A stretch of 64,000 nt of DNA from Bacillota bacterium (GCA_023412915.1 JAEZRE010000018.1:174967-238966), one strand, 5' to 3'; shown: positions 23,620 to 33,379, numbered from the stretch's first letter. Program-made: numbers and translations. Notes: generated from the sequence alone by a model not told the origin.

Positions 23620-25155
23620 ATGTACTCAAGAATCATAAGCTGCGGACTTCTGGGAATAGACGGCTGTCCTGTAGGAGTAGAAACCGACATAAGCAACGGG
23701 ATACCCGCTTTCGATTTAGTAGGGCTGGGGGACGCGGCGATCCGTGAAGCGCGTGAACGCGTGCGTTCCGCCATAAAGAACTCAGGCTTCGAATTTCCGA
23801 TACGCAGGATCACAATGAATCTTTCGCCTGCAAATCTCAGGAAAGAGGGCTCTTCCTTCGACCTCGCCATCGCCCTCGGCGTGATTTCGGCAGTCGGCAT
23901 TATCGATTTCTCAAAATTGAAGAATTCAATGTTTACAGGAGAGCTTTCCCTCGACGGCGAGATCAAGGCCGTCAGAGGTATTCTTCCCATTGCCGTCTGC
24001 GCCAGGCAGAACGGTATTCGTTATCTTTTCCTCCCAGCAGATAATGCCAGGGAGGCCTCGATAGTGAAGGACCTTATAATCATACCAGTTAAAAATCTGA
24101 AGGATACGGTCTCGATAATAAATGGTGATATGGAAACCGAGCCGTTTGCAGGAGACGACAGTGATCTCCTGAATGGCCGGGCTGAGTGCGACGTCGATTT
24201 TGCCGACGTCAAGGGGCAGGAAAATGTAAAAAGAGCGCTGGAGGTGGCGGCCTCGGGCGGGCATAACTGCTTAATGCTGGGCGCTCCGGGCTGCGGCAAG
24301 ACCATGCTTGCAAAGAGGCTGCCGACGATACTGCCGTCATTGACCTTTGAGGAGGCGCTGGAGGTAACAAAGATACACAGCATAGCCGGAATACTGCCGC
24401 CAGGCTTGCCTCTCGTAAATGTACGGCCGTTCAGAAGTCCTCATCATACAATCTCAGACATTGGTTTGGTCGGAGGCGGTTCAAACCCCAAACCGGGCGA
24501 GATCAGCCTTGCGCATTACGGGGTCCTGTTTCTGGACGAGCTGCCCGAGTTCAGCAGGAGATCCATGGAAGCACTGAGACAGCCGCTCGAGGACGGCGTC
24601 ATAACCATATCGCGTGTCAACGCGAGCCTGACTTATCCGGCCAGAACTACGCTGATATGCGCCGCGAACCCATGCAAATGCGGCAATTTCCTCGACCCGG
24701 CGGGGCAGTGTACCTGCACTCCGAGGCAGATACAGCAGTACCTGGGAAAGCTGTCCGGGCCTTTGCTCGACCGCATGGATATCCACATAGAAGTTGCCTC
24801 GGTCAAATACAAGGACCTCGACAGCGGAGCGACCGGTGATACGTCGGAGGTGATTCGCGAGCGTGTGGAACGGGCGAGGAGGCTCCAGCTCGAAAGGTAC
24901 AAGGGTATGCGGATCTACTCCAATTCTCAGCTCCAGCCGTCAATGTTCAATAAATTCTGCAGGCTCGATGAAAAATGCAGGGACATACTGCGAAATGCCT
25001 TCGACAGGCTTGGGATGAGCGCCAGAGCCCACGGCCGGATACTGAAGGTCGCCAGGACCATAGCGGACATGGACCGCAGCGACGATATAAGGCCGATCCA
25101 TCTTGCCGAGGCGATACAATACAGGAGTCTGGACAGGAAGGTCTGGAACCTGTAA
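23620..25155 (+). CDS. YifB/ComM-family AAA+ ATPase (magnesium chelatase-like)
   Basis: The 511-residue protein has the N-terminal Lon-protease-like ChlI domain (IDGCPVGVETDISNGIPAFD..., NLSPANLRKEGSSFDLAIALG), a central AAA+ domain with Walker A GAPGCGKTML and Walker B LFLDELPEF, and a C-terminal Mg-chelatase domain. ComM, the best studied member, is a hexameric helicase that promotes branch migration during natural transformation. The neighbouring dprA fits a DNA-uptake or recombination role. AAAGG lies nine bases before the ATG; a TACAACA / TGTTGTA repeat (23580-23586 and 23614-23620) flanks that site. Confidence 0.92.
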   Translation: MYSRIISCGLLGIDGCPVGVETDISNGIPAFDLVGLGDAAIREARERVRSAIKNSGFEFPIRRITMNLSPANLRKEGSSFDLAIALGVISAVGIIDFSKLKNSMFTGELSLDGEIKAVRGILPIAVCARQNGIRYLFLPADNAREASIVKDLIIIPVKNLKDTVSIINGDMETEPFAGDDSDLLNGRAECDVDFADVKGQENVKRALEVAASGGHNCLMLGAPGCGKTMLAKRLPTILPSLTFEEALEVTKIHSIAGILPPGLPLVNVRPFRSPHHTISDIGLVGGGSNPKPGEISLAHYGVLFLDELPEFSRRSMEALRQPLEDGVITISRVNASLTYPARTTLICAANPCKCGNFLDPAGQCTCTPRQIQQYLGKLSGPLLDRMDIHIEVASVKYKDLDSGATGDTSEVIRERVERARRLQLERYKGMRIYSNSQLQPSMFNKFCRLDEKCRDILRNAFDRLGMSARAHGRILKVARTIADMDRSDDIRPIHLAEAIQYRSLDRKVWNL

Positions 25156-25312
25156 GGGATACGTTTGTGCAGACCGTGCTCTCACATGCCGATAGTCCGG
25201 TCAAGAGGGCATGAGGGCCAATACTCCGGCCAAGTCGCCAATACTCAAGCTAATATGTTGGCTGATAGCTGATAACACATGGCTATGCCGTCCGGTAGAA
25301 GGAGCAAATTTT

Positions 25313-26683
25313 ATGGAAAGTAACCTTGAATACTGGGTATGGTTGAGTTCTCTCGTTAAAATTACGCCGCGCAAACGACTTGCACTGCTCAAATTTTTCG
25401 GGGATGCGGCAGGCTTATGGGAGGCCGGCGAGAATGAACTAAGGGCTTCACAGCTGTGTACGCCAAAAATTATTTCATATATAAGGGACACGGATATGAG
25501 AAAAGGCGCCGAAGAACTGATAAAAAGGGTATTCGCTTGCGGCGCCGACGTGATTACGTTCAACGATCCTTCCTATCCGCAGGCATTGAAATACACCGTT
25601 GACCCCCCTGCAGTCCTGTACTGTTTGGGCAGATTGAAGCCCGACGAGCTTTGTGTGGCTGTCGTAGGGTCAAGGAAAGCCACGTGGTACGGGCTCGACA
25701 TGTCGAAGAAGCTTTCATATGAACTTGCAAGGCACGGGGTGACCATAGTGAGCGGTATGGCGAGGGGCGTCGATTCCAAAGCCCATTTCGGCGCGCTCGA
25801 GGCAGGTGGCAGGACGATCGCTGTGCTTGGCTGCGGAGTGGACATTGTTTACCCGAAGGAAAACAGAAGCCTGATGGAGGAAATATGTAAAAAGGGAGCT
25901 GTAATTTCGGAGTATTTGCCCGGTACGGAACCCATACCTTTCAATTTTCCGGCAAGAAACCGAATTATAAGCGGCCTTTCCCAGGGTGTTATCATAGTGG
26001 AGGCAAGCGAGAAGAGCGGTTCGCTCATTACCGCAGACTATGCGCTGGAGCAGGGGAAGGACGTTTTTGCGGTGCCTGGCAATATCAATTCGACGAACAG
26101 CTCGGGAACCAACCGGCTGATCAGGGAAGGCGCGAGGATAATCACCTGCGCCGGCGATATATTGGACGAAATGAATGTAAAACATGAGGGTAGCCTGAAT
26201 TTTTTCGGGGAAAGTAAATTCAGAAATATGAAGCCGGTTTTGAGCATGTTGGTGGCAGATGCTGGGGAGAAACAGCCTGAAGCAAGCGAAAGGCAAACTG
26301 ATACCGATGGAAACCATACCGGAGGGCGTACCGGAACAGGTACTGCAGCTAATACCCGAGCTGTTGCAGGAGCAGGTGCGGGAGCTGTTGCCGGAGGGCG
26401 TACCGGAGCGGGCAGCGATTCACACGGACATTTCTGTGCGGCCGACCGGCAGACTTCCGCCAAAACGCCAATTACTCGCGACAAACCGGATACTTCCTGC
26501 GAACAAATCGGCATAGACGAAAAGACGATCGCCGAAAAGCTCCTCAACGGACCCGCGCATATAGACTCCATAGCGCGCGACTGCGGCATAAGCGTGCAGC
26601 TTGCCGGTTCGGTTCTGCTGATGCTGGAACTGAGCGGCTTTGTGGAGCAGCTGCCTGGCAAATATTACAGGCTGCTTGACTAA
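25313..26683 (+). CDS. dprA: DNA-processing protein DprA with unusual low-complexity linker
   Basis: The 456-residue protein has an N-terminal helical (SAM/HhH-like) part, the Rossmann-fold DNA-binding core (VAVVGSRKATWYG, IVSGMARGVDSKAH, FPARNRIISGLSQG, EKSGSLITADYAL) and a C-terminal winged-helix (AEKLLNGPAHIDSIARDCGIS...). DprA loads RecA on incoming single strands. Between core and winged helix, about residues 335-370 are almost pure Gly/Ala/Thr/Arg (GGRTGTGTAANTR, then AGAGAGAVAGG), built from an in-phase DNA repeat. ATG 25313 is chosen for AAGGAG nine bases upstream; it follows yifB by 157 bases. Confidence 0.93.
   Translation: MESNLEYWVWLSSLVKITPRKRLALLKFFGDAAGLWEAGENELRASQLCTPKIISYIRDTDMRKGAEELIKRVFACGADVITFNDPSYPQALKYTVDPPAVLYCLGRLKPDELCVAVVGSRKATWYGLDMSKKLSYELARHGVTIVSGMARGVDSKAHFGALEAGGRTIAVLGCGVDIVYPKENRSLMEEICKKGAVISEYLPGTEPIPFNFPARNRIISGLSQGVIIVEASEKSGSLITADYALEQGKDVFAVPGNINSTNSSGTNRLIREGARIITCAGDILDEMNVKHEGSLNFFGESKFRNMKPVLSMLVADAGEKQPEASERQTDTDGNHTGGRTGTGTAANTRAVAGAGAGAVAGGRTGAGSDSHGHFCAADRQTSAKTPITRDKPDTSCEQIGIDEKTIAEKLLNGPAHIDSIARDCGISVQLAGSVLLMLELSGFVEQLPGKYYRLLD
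26319..26413 (+). repeat. In-phase direct repeats within the dprA linker
   Basis: The 17-base unit CCGGAGGGCGTACCGGA occurs at 26319-26335 and 26391-26407, exactly 72 bases (24 codons) apart, with GCAGGAGCAGG-like sequence between. The repeats encode the Gly-Gly-Arg-Thr-Gly motif twice. In the next frame they spell PEGVPE twice, an accidental-looking but open frame. Confidence 0.7.
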
Positions 26684-26773
26684 TTTGATAAACATGTTGT
26701 AGATTTTATACGGAAATGTGGTAATATATGATTTGGAATCGATAGCGGTAAAAATAACGCGATGGAGGATACG

Positions 26774-28858
26774 ATGTCTAACAACCTGGTAATTGTTGAG
26801 TCGCCTGCTAAAGCCAACACCATAGGCAAGTTCCTGGGAAGGGATTATAAAATAGTAGCTTCGGTGGGACATGTTAGAGATTTGCCGAAGAGCCAGATAG
26901 GCGTAGACGTGGAGCACAATTTTGAACCCAAGTACATTACCATTCGCGGCAAGGGTGATATAATCAGCAAGCTCAAGAAGGAAGCGAAGTCGGCTGATCG
27001 CGTTTTCCTCGCAACCGACCCTGACCGCGAGGGCGAAGCCATATCCTGGCACCTGGCTAATCTTCTGAATATCAACGAGAGCGATAAATGCAGGGTCACA
27101 TTCAATGAGATCACCAAGAATGCGGTTAAAAATGCTATAAAGGTACCAAGAAAAATAGATATGAACCTGGTCGATGCACAACAGGCCAGACGTGTGCTGG
27201 ACAGGATCGTAGGCTACAAGATCAGCCCGCTCCTTTGGCGCAAGGTCAGGAAAGGTCTCAGCGCCGGACGCGTGCAGTCGGTTGCGACAAGGCTGATATG
27301 CGACCGGGAGGAAGAGATAGAGAAGTTCGAACCTGAAGAATATTGGACTATCTCTGCAAAGCTAAACAAAAAGAAGGCCGGAGCCTCTTTTGAAGCAAAA
27401 TTTTATGGCACGGCCGAAGAAAGGATAGAGCTTAAAAACGAAGCGCAAGTAAGGGATATCCTGAAAAAGCTTGAAGGCAGTAAATTTACAGTTAACAGGG
27501 TAAAAAACAGCGAAAAGAAAAAAACGCCGGCGCCGCCGTTCACTACGAGCACGCTTCAGCAGGAAGCCTCAAGGAAGCTCGGTTTCCCTACGAAGAAGAC
27601 GATGATGGTGGCACAGCAGCTCTATGAAGGTATAGAAGTAAAAGGACACGGAGCTATCGGCCTCGTCACCTATATCCGTACGGATTCCACGAGGATCTCG
27701 ACAGAAGCGCAGCAGGACACGAAGAACTATATCGCTGAAAAGTACGGACAGAAATATTTGCCGGAGGAATTCAGGGTATACAAGAACAAATCCGCGTCCC
27801 AGGACGCGCATGAAGCGATACGGCCGACTTACGTGGACATGGACCCGGAAAGTGTGAGGGATTCCCTCACAAATGACCAGTTCAAGCTCTACAGGCTCAT
27901 TTGGTCGAGATTTATTGCAAGCCAGATGGCTTCCGCCGTATATGATACCGTCGCTGCGGATATCCTGGCAGGCGGCCTGCTTTTCAAGTCAAACGGCTCC
28001 AAAATCAAGTTCGCCGGTTTCATAGCGGTCTACACCGAAGGCAAGGATGAAGAAAGCGAAGACGAAGTATCGATTCCCGAGCTTAAGGAAAATGAGCAAC
28101 TGGATTTGAAGAAGCTCGAAGACAAGCAGCATTTCACACAGCCGCCTCTAAGATATACCGAAGCGACTCTCGTTAAAACGCTTGAAGAAAAGGCTATCGG
28201 GAGGCCGAGTACCTATGCGACGATAATCACGACCATATTGGCGCGAGGTTATGTCGAAAGAGAGAAAAAATTCCTTCTGCCTACCGAATTGGGCAGGATC
28301 ATAAACGATCTGATGAAAAACAATTTCAAAGATATCGTTGACGTGCAGTTTACCGCCCAGATGGAAAAGAATCTGGACGATGTCGAAGAGGGTTCCAAAA
28401 AGTGGGAAGACGTAATGAGGGAATTTTACGATCCTTTTGCGGAAACGCTAAAGGCGGCCGAAGATAAAATAGGCCACGTAGACCTCCCGGACGAGGTCAC
28501 CGACATACAGTGCGAGAAATGCGGGCGGTTCATGGTCATAAAGAGCGGGAGATTCGGCAAGTTCCTTGCGTGCCCGGGTTTCCCGGAATGCAGAAACGCA
28601 CGGCCCATACTCGAGGAAGCAGGCGTTAACTGCCCCTTGTGCAAGGGAAAGGTACTTGTGAAAAAAACCAGGAAGGGCAGAAAGTATCTTGGCTGCGAAA
28701 ACAATCCCAACTGCAGCTTCATGACGTGGGATATGCCGGCCGGCGAGAACTGCCCCAACTGCGGTAATTTTATGGTGAAGAAATACAGCGGCAAAAAGGT
28801 CGTTATCAAATGCAGCAATGAAAGCTGCGGTTTTACAAAGGAAGGCGCGAAGGAATAA
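26774..28858 (+). CDS. topA: DNA topoisomerase I
   Basis: The 694-residue type IA topoisomerase relaxes negative supercoils. The N-terminal Toprim domain shows VIVESPAKANTIGKFLG and the DPDREGEAISWHL metal motif; the active tyrosine is Tyr300 in TYIRTDSTR. The C-terminus carries three zinc-ribbon-like repeats (CEKCGRF...CPGFPEC, CPLCKG...CENNPNC, CPNCGNF...CSNESC). ATG 26774 fits the GGAGG at 26764-26768 better than the upstream in-frame ATG 26762. trmFO follows after a single base. Confidence 0.96.
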   Translation: MSNNLVIVESPAKANTIGKFLGRDYKIVASVGHVRDLPKSQIGVDVEHNFEPKYITIRGKGDIISKLKKEAKSADRVFLATDPDREGEAISWHLANLLNINESDKCRVTFNEITKNAVKNAIKVPRKIDMNLVDAQQARRVLDRIVGYKISPLLWRKVRKGLSAGRVQSVATRLICDREEEIEKFEPEEYWTISAKLNKKKAGASFEAKFYGTAEERIELKNEAQVRDILKKLEGSKFTVNRVKNSEKKKTPAPPFTTSTLQQEASRKLGFPTKKTMMVAQQLYEGIEVKGHGAIGLVTYIRTDSTRISTEAQQDTKNYIAEKYGQKYLPEEFRVYKNKSASQDAHEAIRPTYVDMDPESVRDSLTNDQFKLYRLIWSRFIASQMASAVYDTVAADILAGGLLFKSNGSKIKFAGFIAVYTEGKDEESEDEVSIPELKENEQLDLKKLEDKQHFTQPPLRYTEATLVKTLEEKAIGRPSTYATIITTILARGYVEREKKFLLPTELGRIINDLMKNNFKDIVDVQFTAQMEKNLDDVEEGSKKWEDVMREFYDPFAETLKAAEDKIGHVDLPDEVTDIQCEKCGRFMVIKSGRFGKFLACPGFPECRNARPILEEAGVNCPLCKGKVLVKKTRKGRKYLGCENNPNCSFMTWDMPAGENCPNCGNFMVKKYSGKKVVIKCSNESCGFTKEGAKE

Positions 28859-28859
28859 A

Positions 28860-30164
28860 GTGGCTGAACAATTGATAAATGTAATAGGCGCGGGACTTGC
28901 CGGCTGTGAAGCAGCCTGGCAGGCCGCAAAAAGGGGAGTGCGTGTGAGGCTTTATGAAATGAAGCCCGGGAAGCATTCCCCTGCTCATAATATGGATTCT
29001 TTCGCAGAGCTGGTCTGCAGCAATTCTCTGCGTTCAGACAGGCTTGAAAATGCCGTGGGCTTGCTCAAGGAAGAAATGCGCATAATGGATTCGCTGATCA
29101 TGCGCTGCGCAGAAGCAACCCGCCTGCCTGCGGGTGGAGCTCTTGCTGTCGACCGCGTCGGATTTTCGGAGCAAGTCACACGGGCAATAAGCGAACAACC
29201 GAATATAACTGTCATACACAGGGAAGTCGACGATCTGCCGGAAGAGGGCATTACAATTATAGCTACGGGGCCGCTTACCTCGGATGCCTTATCCGGCTGC
29301 ATATCCCGCCTTACAGGCAAGGAAAGCCTCTATTTCTATGACGCTGCGGCGCCTATTGTCACCGCCGAATCGATAGATATGAGTAAGGCTTACCGCGCCT
29401 CCCGCTATGGCAAGGGTTCGGACGATTATATAAACTGTCCCATGGATCAGGCACAGTATGAACATTTCAGGGAGGAACTTTTGAAAGCTGAAACAGTACC
29501 GATGAAGGTGTTTGAAAAAACGATACTGTTCAGCGGCTGCATGCCGGTCGAAAGTATGGCCGCATACGGACCGGATGCTTTGCGTTTCGGCCCATTGAAG
29601 CCCGTGGGTCTTGTCGATCCCGTAACGGGAGAGGAGTCTTACGCCGTCGTGCAGCTAAGACAGGATAATAATGAAGGGACGCTTTACAACATAGTGGGTT
29701 TCCAGACGCATCTTCGCTGGCCGGAACAGAAAAGAGTCTTCGGATTGATACCGGGGCTCGAAAATGCCGAGTTTGCACGTTATGGCGTAATGCACAGGAA
29801 TACTTACATAAATTCGCCCGGACTGCTCGACGCAACCTACCGGATGAGAACCAGGCCGGACGTATATTTTGCCGGCCAGATAACGGGCGTCGAAGGTTAT
29901 ATGGAATCGACCTCTTCGGGGCTGGTAGCCGGCATAAATGCCGCTCTGCAGTGCCTGGGAAAGGAACCCTTCGTTTTCACCTCCGAAACGGCGATAGGTT
30001 CATTGGCAGAGTATGTATCGGCCAATGAAAACGGCAGGTTCCAGCCTATGAATGCAAGCTTCGGACTGATAAAAACACCTTCGCGGAAATTCAGGACCAA
30101 GCCGGAAAAATACAAGCTGATGGTCGATATTGCATTGGAACGAATTAAAAACATATGTATATAA
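28860..30164 (+). CDS. trmFO: Methylenetetrahydrofolate-tRNA-(uracil-5-)-methyltransferase TrmFO
   Basis: The 434-residue FAD enzyme makes 5-methyluridine at position 54 of tRNA using methylenetetrahydrofolate. It begins with the FAD-binding motif VIGAGLAGCEAAWQAAKRG; the conserved LVCSNSLRS and Cys227 in FSGCMPVES correspond to the catalytic cysteines. The C-terminal TGVEGYMESTSSGLVAGINAA is typical. The start is GTG 28860 with AAGGA upstream, overlapping nothing and one base after topA, so the two are co-translated. The topA-trmFO-flagellar order is common in Firmicutes. Confidence 0.95.
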   Translation: MAEQLINVIGAGLAGCEAAWQAAKRGVRVRLYEMKPGKHSPAHNMDSFAELVCSNSLRSDRLENAVGLLKEEMRIMDSLIMRCAEATRLPAGGALAVDRVGFSEQVTRAISEQPNITVIHREVDDLPEEGITIIATGPLTSDALSGCISRLTGKESLYFYDAAAPIVTAESIDMSKAYRASRYGKGSDDYINCPMDQAQYEHFREELLKAETVPMKVFEKTILFSGCMPVESMAAYGPDALRFGPLKPVGLVDPVTGEESYAVVQLRQDNNEGTLYNIVGFQTHLRWPEQKRVFGLIPGLENAEFARYGVMHRNTYINSPGLLDATYRMRTRPDVYFAGQITGVEGYMESTSSGLVAGINAALQCLGKEPFVFTSETAIGSLAEYVSANENGRFQPMNASFGLIKTPSRKFRTKPEKYKLMVDIALERIKNICI

Positions 30165-30249
30165 TGTCATAAAAGCACATAATACCATGTAATATGTTTC
30201 AAATTGACACAATATATTGTCATAATATGCTCCAGCCCACATTATATTG

Positions 30250-30278
30250 TTGTAATTCTAAATTCTTTGTGTTAAAAT
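30250..30278 (+). promoter_or_regulatory. Candidate sigma-A promoter of the flagellar operon
   Basis: TTGTAA (30250-30255) and TAAAAT (30273-30278) have a 17-base spacer, ~165 bases before flgB in an AT-rich 280-base gap. A weaker motility-sigma-like match (TAAA near 30334, GTCGAAAT near 30354, spacer too long by about two) lies downstream. The gap contains no gene; codY, which often lies here in relatives, is absent. Confidence 0.4.
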
Positions 30279-30444
30279 CAGTATAACAGAATGGAATATT
30301 ATGTATAAATGCATTTTTGTAAACTTTTAACTAAAGGAAAATGCGTTGGTATGTCGAAATACTTTATAATATTAAGTTATTAACGGGTTAGGGTTGTCTT
30401 TTACAAAGGAGAATGGTAGCGCCATTCAAAGGAGGCAGTTCTGA

Positions 30445-30858
30445 ATGTTCGAAAAGCTGACGGATCACCTGAATCTTCGGGAAAAAGCTCTGGATGCGGC
30501 GTGGCTGCGAAATGAGGTCATCGCACAGAACATTGCCAACGTCGATACTCCCGGATATAAAAAGAAAAGTGTATCTTTTGAGGAATACCTCGATCAGGCT
30601 GTGGAGAGCGGCGGCTTCAAGGGCAATACTACAGACGGCAGGCATATGCAGCTGGGTGCGGGAAATGCTGAAAATGTACCGATCAAGGTCACGAGCGATT
30701 ATAGCAATCTCAGTACAAGGCTTGACGGCAACAATGTGGATGTGGAAAAAGAAATGGCCGACTCCGCCAAGAACGATATACGTTACAATACCTTGATACA
30801 AAGTGTGAGCGATAGTTATAAAAGGCTTATGTCGGCAATAAGCGAAGGGAGGAGATAA
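30445..30858 (+). CDS. flgB: Flagellar basal body rod protein FlgB
   Basis: The 137-residue proximal rod protein has the N-terminal rod motif LRNEVIAQNIANVDTPGYKKK (positions ~22-42, partly shown) and a C-terminal helix expected to pair with it in the rod. It is exported by the flagellar type III system and assembles on the FliF/FliE base. AAGGAGG precedes the ATG. It is the first gene of the flagellar operon, and flgC starts four bases after its stop. Confidence 0.95.
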   Translation: MFEKLTDHLNLREKALDAAWLRNEVIAQNIANVDTPGYKKKSVSFEEYLDQAVESGGFKGNTTDGRHMQLGAGNAENVPIKVTSDYSNLSTRLDGNNVDVEKEMADSAKNDIRYNTLIQSVSDSYKRLMSAISEGRR

Positions 30859-30861
30859 TCT

Positions 30862-31305
30862 ATGGGATATTTCGGTGCATTGGATATAGGCGCATCCGCG
30901 CTTACCGCAGAAAGACTCCGCATGGATACAATCTCCCAGAATATAGCAAATGCCAATACTACGCGCACTGAGGACGGCACACCGTACCGCAGGAGGATAG
31001 TGGTATTCCAGGAACAATCGAACGGAATCCCTTTTTCACAGTATCTCAGTGACAGCAGTAAAAAGCAGTATCTCGGGAAGGGAGTCAAGGTATCCCAGAT
31101 AGCCGAGGATCCGAGTCCGTTCAAGAAAGTCTACGATCCCGGACATCCGGATGCGGACGCCGATGGTTACGTTGAAACGCCCAACATAGACGTAGTTACC
31201 GAAATGGTCAACATGATCTCGGCTACAAGAGCCTACGAGGCGAACGTAACCTCGATAAACACCACCAAGAGTATGGCGATGAAGGCGCTGGAGATCGGAC
31301 GATAA
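30862..31305 (+). CDS. flgC: Flagellar basal body rod protein FlgC
   Basis: The 147-residue rod protein carries the family N-terminus (GASALTAERLRMDTISQNIANANTT) and the C-terminal rod signature VVTEMVNMISATRAYEANV, here ending with KSMAMKALEIGR. It stacks with FlgB, FlgF/G and FliE in the rod. GGGAGGAG lies directly upstream. Confidence 0.96.
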   Translation: MGYFGALDIGASALTAERLRMDTISQNIANANTTRTEDGTPYRRRIVVFQEQSNGIPFSQYLSDSSKKQYLGKGVKVSQIAEDPSPFKKVYDPGHPDADADGYVETPNIDVVTEMVNMISATRAYEANVTSINTTKSMAMKALEIGR

Positions 31306-31372
31306 AGACGCCGGACTGTAGCCGGTAAATGAGATAATTGACTTGCAGATGATAAAGAGGATGGTGCAGGAT

Positions 31373-31687
31373 ATGGCTATAAACGAAATAGGCAGCCTCG
31401 GATCACTGGCCCCGACACGATCGCTGTTCGAGACACTGGACAAACAGGATTCGTCCGACAGCGTCAAGATGCCGTTTTCAGATTACCTGAATCAGGCTCT
31501 GAATTCTACGAATGAGCTATTGGTCAACGCGGAAAAGCTTGCCGATGATTTTGCCGCGGGCAGGACCGACAATATACACGACGTTACTCTAGCCGCTGAA
31601 AAGGCCGATTTAGCGCTGCAATTCACGATGCAGGTAAGAAACAAGATCATGGATGCTTATACTGAAATAATGAGAATGCAGATTTAG
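31373..31687 (+). CDS. fliE: Flagellar hook-basal body complex protein FliE
   Basis: This ~105-residue adaptor joins the MS ring to the rod. Its C-terminal half (VTLAAEKADLALQFTMQVRNKIMDAYTEIMRMQI) is the conserved FliE helix pair. Several in-frame starts exist (TTG 31343, ATG 31349, 31361, 31373); ATG 31373 (MAINEIGSL) is preferred for family length and the AGAGG about 12 bases upstream, but the choice is uncertain. fliF follows after 55 bases. Confidence 0.9.
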   Translation: MAINEIGSLGSLAPTRSLFETLDKQDSSDSVKMPFSDYLNQALNSTNELLVNAEKLADDFAAGRTDNIHDVTLAAEKADLALQFTMQVRNKIMDAYTEIMRMQI

Positions 31688-31742
31688 ACGTTTAAATTCC
31701 CGGTATTACTAATGAGGAATACTGTTACAGGGTGGTGAGACC

Positions 31743-33332
31743 GTGCCGGATTTTCTAAAAAAATATCTGGATCAGTTCAAAGAATTCTGGAATAGTCTTG
31801 AAAAGTCACAAAAAACACGAATATACATAACCTCTGCTATTGTGGTAATAGCTGTCGCTATTTCCATGATCTATCTTTCGCGCCCTAACAGGGTCGTCCT
31901 GTTTACCAATTCGGACCAGAAGCAAGTGGGCGAAATGGTAAAAATCCTGAATGACAACAGTATATGGAACGAGGCTCAGAATAACGGCACCAGTATTGTT
32001 ATAAACTCAAAGGACAATAACAATGCTCAGATCGTTCTCGCTCAAGCAGGCTACCCCAAGGAGGGCTTCACATTCGAAGACGCCATTTCGAGCATCGGGA
32101 TTACGACCACCCAGGACGACAAGCAGCACATCTGGAAGCGTCAGCAGATATCAGACCTCGAAACTAAAATCAACATGCTCGACAATATAGACGAAGCCGC
32201 GGTGACACTGGCGACGCCCGAGAGTTCAATTTTCCTGAACGCCAGCGAGGATGCGCCCAAACCAACGGCATATGTCATGGTAAGGCCCAACAAGGAACTC
32301 ACCGAAGCCCAGGTTCAGGGTATTGTGATGCTGGTCTCAAGAAGCGTTGAGAATCTGAACCCCAATGACGTGACAGTAGTGGACAACAACGGAAATATAC
32401 TGAATTCCTCTTCCTCGGATGAATCTATCAACGCTGTCAACAGCCAGGAGGAACTCAGGAAGAAGAGGGAAACCGAGCTCGAGAAGAAGGTACTCAATTA
32501 TTTCAGCGGCGGGCAGTTCGACAATTTCGACACGCTCAGGGTCGTTGCAAATGTCACCTTGGATTTCGACAAGGACAAATCCCAGACAAAATCTATTACA
32601 ATCCCGCAGGGTATGGACTCCGGCGCGGTAATAAGCAGCAAGACCTCTTCTGAAACAGTCAAGAACGGAGCTGCGGGCGGTGAACCCGGAGTGGGTACAA
32701 ACCCCGGCACTACCAACACGCCCACATATCCTACTGGCAGCGGCTCGAATTCCGATTATGCGAATACGACGGCAGAGACCAATTTCGGTTACGACGAGCA
32801 GGTAAGAGACCAGGAGAAGGCTACAGGCAAACTTATTCCGGAGGAATCGGGCATTGCCATTTCACTTTGGTACGGCAACAAAGTGACCGACGATACGAAG
32901 ATGGACGACAATTTCATAACCCAGGTCAAACAGGCGGCCAGTACGGCTACAGGCGTGCCCTTGAACAATATTACCGTGAACAAGCTGAAGCTTGCCGCGC
33001 CGGAAGTCGTTACAAAACCGATGGGTGAGCGCATCAACGAGCTTGTCAGCAATTATGGCTTCCTGGCATTGATGCTGCTGCTGATTGCAGCGACGCTAAT
33101 TGTGGGCTTGCCGCGCAGGAAGCAGAAAGCGACTGCCGGGGAGGAAGAGATGCAGCCTGCCGTTGCAGGGGGACCGAGATTTCTGGTTCCGGAACACGAG
33201 GAACCTCTGCCCGATATAGAACTGGAAGAAAGATCGGAAATCAAAAAGCAGCTTGATAAATTCGTCAAACAAAAACCTGACGCCGTTGCACAGCTTTTGA
33301 GGAACTGGCTCTCGGACGACTGGGATGGTTAA
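31743..33332 (+). CDS. fliF: Flagellar MS-ring protein FliF
   Basis: The 529-residue MS-ring subunit has a first transmembrane helix near residues 27-45 (IYITSAIVVIAVAISMIYL), ring-building periplasmic-side domains with YscJ-like motifs (AQAGYPKEGFTFED, YVMVRPNKELTEAQVQGI), a Gly/Thr/Ser-rich loop (~310-345), and a second helix near 437-455 (FLALMLLLIAATLIVG). The C-terminal tail that binds FliG is present (KKQLDKFVKQKPDAVAQLLRNWL). The start is GTG 31743. It is the scaffold on which rotor and export gate assemble. Confidence 0.96.
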   Translation: MPDFLKKYLDQFKEFWNSLEKSQKTRIYITSAIVVIAVAISMIYLSRPNRVVLFTNSDQKQVGEMVKILNDNSIWNEAQNNGTSIVINSKDNNNAQIVLAQAGYPKEGFTFEDAISSIGITTTQDDKQHIWKRQQISDLETKINMLDNIDEAAVTLATPESSIFLNASEDAPKPTAYVMVRPNKELTEAQVQGIVMLVSRSVENLNPNDVTVVDNNGNILNSSSSDESINAVNSQEELRKKRETELEKKVLNYFSGGQFDNFDTLRVVANVTLDFDKDKSQTKSITIPQGMDSGAVISSKTSSETVKNGAAGGEPGVGTNPGTTNTPTYPTGSGSNSDYANTTAETNFGYDEQVRDQEKATGKLIPEESGIAISLWYGNKVTDDTKMDDNFITQVKQAASTATGVPLNNITVNKLKLAAPEVVTKPMGERINELVSNYGFLALMLLLIAATLIVGLPRRKQKATAGEEEMQPAVAGGPRFLVPEHEEPLPDIELEERSEIKKQLDKFVKQKPDAVAQLLRNWLSDDWDG

Positions 33333-33379
33333 TAGGCTTTTAAGGCATTGCATGATGTATTTGGGAGAGGTTAAGTGAT

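Noticed and set aside
26259..26516. Plus-strand frame inside dprA reading PEGVPE and QLIPELLQEQVRELL-like repeats
   Set aside because: It lies in the alternative frame of the repeat linker, lacks a ribosome site and ends soon after; it is explained by the 17-base DNA repeat. Mentioned only as part of the linker finding.
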